Positions 60,024 to 64,000 of a DNA stretch of 64,000 nucleotides are shown piece by piece. The stretch is taken from the NCBI GenBank assembly GCA_965204915.1, contig OZ242023.1:3906001-3970000 (forward strand). The letters are read 5' to 3'. The DNA is from HK1 sp965204915. GTDB lineage: Bacteria > Pseudomonadota > Gammaproteobacteria > HK1. A model generated the notes under the pieces. The model was not told where the DNA came from. It did not search any database and saw nothing but the letters and a program-made list of their open reading frames with translations. Position 1 is the first letter of the stretch, and each line of letters begins with the position of its first letter. The position numbers were made by a program, and so were the translations under genes.

Positions 60024-60929
60024 TTACCGTTCCCGCAGCTTCGGGTTCAGGGCGTCGTTCAGGCCGTCGCCGACGAGGCTGATGGCCAGCACGGTGACGA
60101 AGATCGCGAGCCCAGGGAAGGTCACGGTCCAGCCCGCGTCCAGGATGTAGGGCCGGTTGGAGCCGATGATCTGGCCCCAGCTCGCGACGTTCGGGTCCGT
60201 GAGCCCGAGAAAGCTCAGGCCCGCCTCGAACAGGATCGCGGAGCCGACCATCAGGGCGGCCTGCACGATGATCGGCGGCAGCGCGTTCGGGAGGATCACC
60301 GCGAAGATCAGGCTCGGCGCCCCGGCTCCTGCCGCCCGCGACGCGGTGACGTACTCCAACTGCCTGAGCCGCAGGAACTCCGCGCGGGTCACCCGCGCCA
60401 CCGCGGTCCAGCTCACGATGCCGATGGCGAAGGTGATCATCGGCAGCGAGGCGCCGAACAGCGCGACGATCACCATCGAGAACAGCAGCGTCGGCAGGAC
60501 CTGGAAGAACTCCGTCAGGCGCATCAGCGCTTCCTCCACCCAGCCCCCGTAGTAGCCCGAGAGCGCTCCGACGGTGATGCCGATCACCACCGTCAGCACC
60601 GCCGCCGACAGCCCGATGGCCAGCGTCACCCGGCCGCCGTGCACGATGCCGGCCAGCAGGTCGCGCCCGAGGTAGTCGGTGCCGAGGAGGAATCCCCCCT
60701 CGCCGGGCGGGGCGAGCGGCGCCCAGACCATCTCGAACGGGTCGGTGGGGTACAGCCAGGGGCCGGCGAGGGCGGCGACGACGATCCCCAGGAGGACCGC
60801 GAGCCCCGCGACCGCGGAGTAGTTGCGGAAGAACATCCCGGCGGCTTCCGCGAAGGGATGCCGGGCGGTAGCGCCCGGAGCGGTGGCCGTGGCATCCGGC
60901 CGGCCGGTGCTCGCGGCGTCCGCAGCCAT
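60024..60929 (-). CDS. dppC: Peptide/nickel-type ABC transporter permease, DppC family
   Basis: 301 residues with six hydrophobic helices. After a low-complexity N-terminus come GLAVLLGIVVAALAGPWLYP, the DppC signature GTDYLGRDLLAGIVHGGRVT, and the EAA loop EYVTASRAAGAGAPSLIFAVILPNALP. It pairs with DppB to import peptides or similar cationic substrates. The ATPase genes dppD/dppF are not here; the next gene is a glycosylase, so ATPases must be supplied from elsewhere. Confidence 0.92.
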   Translation of the reverse strand: MAADAASTGRPDATATAPGATARHPFAEAAGMFFRNYSAVAGLAVLLGIVVAALAGPWLYPTDPFEMVWAPLAPPGEGGFLLGTDYLGRDLLAGIVHGGRVTLAIGLSAAVLTVVIGITVGALSGYYGGWVEEALMRLTEFFQVLPTLLFSMVIVALFGASLPMITFAIGIVSWTAVARVTRAEFLRLRQLEYVTASRAAGAGAPSLIFAVILPNALPPIIVQAALMVGSAILFEAGLSFLGLTDPNVASWGQIIGSNRPYILDAGWTVTFPGLAIFVTVLAISLVGDGLNDALNPKLRER

Positions 60930-60931
60930 GG

Positions 60932-61063
60932 TCAGCTCCGCTCCCCCGACCCGGCGCGGGGATCGGCGAGTCCCGCCGGCAGATCCGCGACGGCCAGGGC
61001 TGCGCCGGTATCGAGGCGCCCACCGCGGAGGGCGAGGTCAGCCGGCAAGGCGTCCGCGGCCAT
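60932..61063 (-). CDS. Junction mini-ORF between dppB and dppC
   Basis: A 43-codon frame. It starts MAADALPADL, like dppC (MAADAASTGR), and ends VADLPAGLADPRAGSGERS, like the end of dppB (SLVDPRIKLGERN). Both its boundaries read TGACCATGGC with the surrounding bases conserved (GGGGGAGCGGA.CTGACCATG at both). This is a tandem duplication of the dppB-stop/dppC-start junction followed by divergence. It may be translated as a coupling peptide. Confidence 0.45.
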   Translation of the reverse strand: MAADALPADLALRGGRLDTGAALAVADLPAGLADPRAGSGERS

Positions 61064-61065
61064 GG

Positions 61066-62049
61066 TCAGTTCCGCTCCCCCAGCTTGATGCGGGGGTCGA
61101 CCAGACTGTAGACGAGATCCGTCAGCAGGTTCGCGACCACCACCACCAGGGACGAGAAGAACAGGATCCCCAGGATGGTCGGCGTGTCCCGGGCGAGGAT
61201 GGACTGGAGCGCGAGCGACCCGAGCCCCGGCCAACTGAACACCGTCTCGACGAGCACCGCGCCGGAGATGATCTGGGAGAACTGCAAGCCGGCGAGGGTC
61301 ACCACCGGACCCAGCGCGTTGCGCAGGGCGTGCTTGTAGATCACCAGGAACTCGCTCAGGCCCTTGGCCCGTGCGGTGCGCACGTAGTCGGAGCCGAGCA
61401 CGTCCAGCATGGCGGCGCGGGCGAGGCGGCTGTAGAGGGCCAGGAAGATGGAGGCCAGGGTCACCATCGGCAGCACGAGGTGGTGCAGCACGTCGAGCCC
61501 CCGCACGAGCCAGCCCCCTTCCACCCGCACGTCGATCATCCCGCCCACCGGGAAGATCGGGACGATCGAGCAGAACAGGATGATCAGCATGATGCCGGTC
61601 CAGAACACCGGCGCGGAGTAGCCGAACAGCGCCAGCAGGGTGACCGCGTGGCTGGTGGCCCCGTTCGGCCTGCGCGCCGCGACCACCCCGAGCACCGTGC
61701 CGACGACGATCGCCAGCACCTGGGAGGAGATCACGAGCAGCAGGGTCGCGGCCAGCCGCTCCAGGATCAGCCCGGTGACCGGGGTCTGGAAGAAGTACGA
61801 GTACCCGAGATCGCCCTGCGCGAGGCGCGCGAGGTAGAGGCCGAGCTGGTGGTGGAAGGGCTTGTCGAGGCCGAAGCGGGCGCGGATCTCCTCCATGACC
61901 TCCGCGTCCGCGCCGCCCATGTCGCCCGCGATGGTGTCGGCGATGTCGCCCGGTGCGAGGTGCAGCAGCAGGAAGTTCAGGATCAGCACCGCGAACAGCA
62001 GCAGCGCCCCGTTGCCGACCCGGCGCACGATGAGGGCGAGCGCTTTCAT
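61066..62049 (-). CDS. dppB: Peptide/nickel-type ABC transporter permease, DppB family
   Basis: 327 residues with six helices: start MKALALIVRRVGNGALLLFA, the DppB motif FGLDKPFHHQLGLYLARLAQGDLGYS split across residues about 70-95, and the EAA-type loop DYVRTARAKGLSEFLVIYKH. ATG 62049 is preferred over an earlier one at 62076 that adds nine residues. The gap to dppA (62050-62186) contains a 21-base palindrome CCGGGCGCGG-G-CCGCGCCCGG at 62136-62156 that may lower read-through from dppA. Confidence 0.93.
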   Translation of the reverse strand: MKALALIVRRVGNGALLLFAVLILNFLLLHLAPGDIADTIAGDMGGADAEVMEEIRARFGLDKPFHHQLGLYLARLAQGDLGYSYFFQTPVTGLILERLAATLLLVISSQVLAIVVGTVLGVVAARRPNGATSHAVTLLALFGYSAPVFWTGIMLIILFCSIVPIFPVGGMIDVRVEGGWLVRGLDVLHHLVLPMVTLASIFLALYSRLARAAMLDVLGSDYVRTARAKGLSEFLVIYKHALRNALGPVVTLAGLQFSQIISGAVLVETVFSWPGLGSLALQSILARDTPTILGILFFSSLVVVVANLLTDLVYSLVDPRIKLGERN

Positions 62050-62135
62050 CGGCGCCGGAAGGCCCTGCCCCCGCACCGGGGGCGAGGCCCCGGGCTCCCG
62101 TGCCGTGCCGCCACGATGACCCGGTCGTCTCTACA

Positions 62136-62156
62136 CCGGGCGCGGGCCGCGCCCGG
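62136..62156. terminator. Strong GC palindrome between dppA and dppB
   Basis: Ten-base arms CCGGGCGCGG and CCGCGCCCGG around a single G. There is no T-run, so it is more likely an attenuator or mRNA-stabilising stem that keeps dppA message above dppBC, as seen for many binding-protein operons (inference). Confidence 0.4.
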
Positions 62157-62186
62157 CGTGAAGACAGGGGATCCGGCCGCCGCCCG

Positions 62187-63776
62187 TCAGTTCAGGTACA
62201 CCTCGTCGAGCGGGGCGCAGGTGCCCCAGATCGATTTCGGCGGGTTGCCGACGTTGCGGTTGGCCACCGTGTGGTACGGAAGGGTGTAGGTCCAGTACAC
62301 GGGCAGATCCTCGGCCACGATCTTCTGGAACCGGGAGTACAGGGCCTTGCGCTTCTCCGGATCCATCTCCTGCCCGGCCTGGTCGAGGAGCGCGTCCACC
62401 TCCGGGTTCGCATACCCCTGGGTGTTGGACCAGATGACGCCCTTCTTGACGTTCGTGCTGAGATAGGTGCGGTGCACGCCGATCACCGGGTCGCCCCAGT
62501 TGAAGACCACGTCCCAGGTCATGTCGAACTCGTGGTTGGAGACCCGCTTCGCCCACGTGGGGAAGTCGGGCGCCGCGCGTACCGTCACGTCGATGCCGAT
62601 CTTCTTCAGCGCCGGCTTCACGTACTCCGCCGGGGCCTTGATGCCGGACCAGCCGTAGTCGAGGGTCAGCCCGAAGCGCATCCCGTCCGCGCCGCGCGGG
62701 TAGCCCGCCTCGTCCAGGATCTCGTTGGCCTTGTCGAGGTCGAGGTCGTAGGGCTCGACGCCCGCCTCGTAGAAGGGGCTCCCCGGATGGATGCCGGTGC
62801 GGGCCTCCTGGGAGGTCCCGAGGTAGATGGCGTTCAGCAGGAACTCGCGGTCGATGGCGTAGGCGATGGCCTGGCGCACCCGCTTGTCGCTGGTCGGCTC
62901 GCTCTGGGTGTTGAACGCGAGCCAGGCGATCGGGCCGATCGCCGCGTAGCCGTCCGGGGTGACGAGGAGGTGTTCCTTCTTCTTCAGGCGGTTCAGGTCG
63001 CGCGCGTTCTGCTCGAACGCGGAGAGGTGGACCTCGCCGTTCTCCAGCGCGATGGTCCGGGCCGACCCGTCCTTGAGGATGCGCATGACGATCTTGTCGA
63101 CGTAGGGGCGGCCCTCGATGAAGAAGTCCTCGTAGCGCTCCAGGATGATGTGCTCGTCACGCTTGAACTCGACGAGCTTGAACGGCCCCGAGCCCACCAC
63201 GTCCTGGGAGTTGCGCGGATGGCTCTTCGGGTCCTGCCCGTCCCCGTAGACGTGCTCGGGGATGATCGGCAGGAGCTGCGAGGACATGGCGAGCAGCAGG
63301 GCGGGGTGGGGCTTGGACAGCCTGATGACGGCGGTGTGGTCGTCCGGCGTCTCGACCCGCTCCACCGGCGCGTACATCGTCTTGAAGGGGTGGTTCTCCT
63401 GCACCGTCCGGATCGAGAAGGCCACGTCCTTCGAGGTGATGGGCATGCCGTCGTGGAAGGTCGCCCCCTCCACGAGCTTCAGGGTCACCGTCAGGCCGTC
63501 GTCCGAGGTATGCCATTCGCGGGCGAGGTAGGGATGGGGGTTCCACTGGTCGTCGTAGCGCAGCGGCGCCGCGAAGAGCTGGGTGCCCGGCTGCCCGGTG
63601 GAGATCCCCGACTGCACCGCCGGGTTCAGGTGCCGGGGGGTGTTCTGGATCGCCCAGATCAGGGTGCCGCCCTGCTTCGGGGTGTCGGCGTTCGCGGCGA
63701 GCGTCGCCGTGGCCAGGGTGGCGGCGGCCAGCGACCGCGCAAGGGTGCGAAACGCCAGGGTGCTTGACAGTTGCAT
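62187..63776 (-). CDS. dppA: ABC transporter substrate-binding protein, DppA/OppA family
   Basis: 529 residues, a periplasmic SBP_bac_5 protein. A Sec signal peptide covers about residues 1-30 (LARSLAAATLATATLAANA). The mature part begins TPKQGGTLIWAIQNTPRHLN, with family motifs GATFHDGMPITSKDVAFSI, VGSGPFKLVEF and KRVRQAIAYAIDREFL. Ligand unknown: di/oligopeptide or other solute. AGGAGA precedes the ATG at 63776. First gene of dppABC. The 224 bp upstream to the window end hold no further gene that I can support. Confidence 0.94.
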   Translation of the reverse strand: MQLSSTLAFRTLARSLAAATLATATLAANADTPKQGGTLIWAIQNTPRHLNPAVQSGISTGQPGTQLFAAPLRYDDQWNPHPYLAREWHTSDDGLTVTLKLVEGATFHDGMPITSKDVAFSIRTVQENHPFKTMYAPVERVETPDDHTAVIRLSKPHPALLLAMSSQLLPIIPEHVYGDGQDPKSHPRNSQDVVGSGPFKLVEFKRDEHIILERYEDFFIEGRPYVDKIVMRILKDGSARTIALENGEVHLSAFEQNARDLNRLKKKEHLLVTPDGYAAIGPIAWLAFNTQSEPTSDKRVRQAIAYAIDREFLLNAIYLGTSQEARTGIHPGSPFYEAGVEPYDLDLDKANEILDEAGYPRGADGMRFGLTLDYGWSGIKAPAEYVKPALKKIGIDVTVRAAPDFPTWAKRVSNHEFDMTWDVVFNWGDPVIGVHRTYLSTNVKKGVIWSNTQGYANPEVDALLDQAGQEMDPEKRKALYSRFQKIVAEDLPVYWTYTLPYHTVANRNVGNPPKSIWGTCAPLDEVYLN

Positions 63777-64000
63777 GGTGAGTTCTCCTGATGTCGAGCG
63801 GCCGCATCTCGAACGGATGCAGGGGCGCCGGTTCCCCCGGGAACGAGCCGGCGGTGTGGTCGCGAAATCCGTGTGACGCCCGTCTGGGCCTCTATGCGCG
63901 GGCGAGCCTATCACAGAAGGGGGCGGGAACCCTGCAAGGCATGCGTGACGCAGCGGGCGGGCCTGATGGAGCCAGGTGGACGATGCCGCCGGTGGCGGTG

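Overview
The window is 64 kb of a GC-rich (clearly above 60 percent) bacterial chromosome with tightly packed genes. The gene content points to a proteobacterium, probably a gammaproteobacterium: a BepA-type M48-TPR periplasmic protease, an LptM lipoprotein next to lysA, a TusA protein, PPi-dependent phosphofructokinase, class I PHA synthase, SCO1, and many dispersed hairpins of the form ATTCCC-N8-GGGAAT (dRS3-like). I cannot name the species. High GC produces long open frames antisense to almost every gene; these were discarded. I see no tRNA, rRNA or CRISPR array.

Layout. 0-5.4 kb: glnA, tusA, a PP-loop tRNA-thiolation-like enzyme, lysA and lptM, all on the minus strand, with a MITE-like element between tusA and the PP-loop gene. 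5.4-6.4 kb: a Uma2 remnant and a small membrane-anchored coiled-coil protein. 6.4-11.3 kb: a minus-strand cobalamin corrin-ring operon cobL-cobI-cbiG/cobJ-cobM, with an IS3 remnant at its upstream edge. 11.4-20.6 kb: PPi-phosphofructokinase, bepA, a HAD dehalogenase, Uma2, a tungsten aldehyde oxidoreductase with its ferredoxin, an Ada-type repair protein and a DUF2784 protein. 20.6-24.1 kb: a purine-catabolism cassette (uraH-xdhA-MFS) flanked by 35-bp inverted repeats. 24.1-31.5 kb: acylating aldehyde dehydrogenase, isocitrate lyase, outer-membrane barrel, LarA-like protein, ilvE and a two-domain thioredoxin/glutaredoxin protein.

31.7-40.8 kb: a DMT exporter, then a tightly coupled plus-strand run: PqqD-like protein, NTP_transf_5 nucleotidyltransferase, lasso-peptide B2 protease, ABC exporter, EctD-like dioxygenase, SAF-domain oxidoreductase and amidase. 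It has lasso B1, B2 and D functions but no asparagine-synthetase-like cyclase and no recognisable precursor, and is the best candidate for an undescribed system. 41-54 kb: SCO1, MFS, Tat-exported PhoX phosphatase, PPOX flavoprotein, metY, CoA-binding protein, thiolase, Uma2, a VOC protein, phaC and a small methyltransferase. 54-59 kb: an acyl-CoA ligase, then a degraded island (DUF1998/DrmB-like tail, small ORF plus zeta-type kinase, vWA remnant), a second PhyH dioxygenase and an SDR remnant. 59-64 kb: AlkA-type glycosylase and a peptide ABC importer dppA-dppB-dppC.

Two structural themes recur. First, at three operon junctions (cobJ/cobM, cobI/cbiG, dppB/dppC) a 35-43 codon mini-ORF starts like the downstream gene and ends like the upstream gene, as expected from tandem duplication of the stop/start junction; a similar start-site duplication precedes the second PhyH gene. 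Second, a MITE-like family with 17-bp terminal inverted repeats and 7-bp target duplications carries the dRS3-like hairpins.
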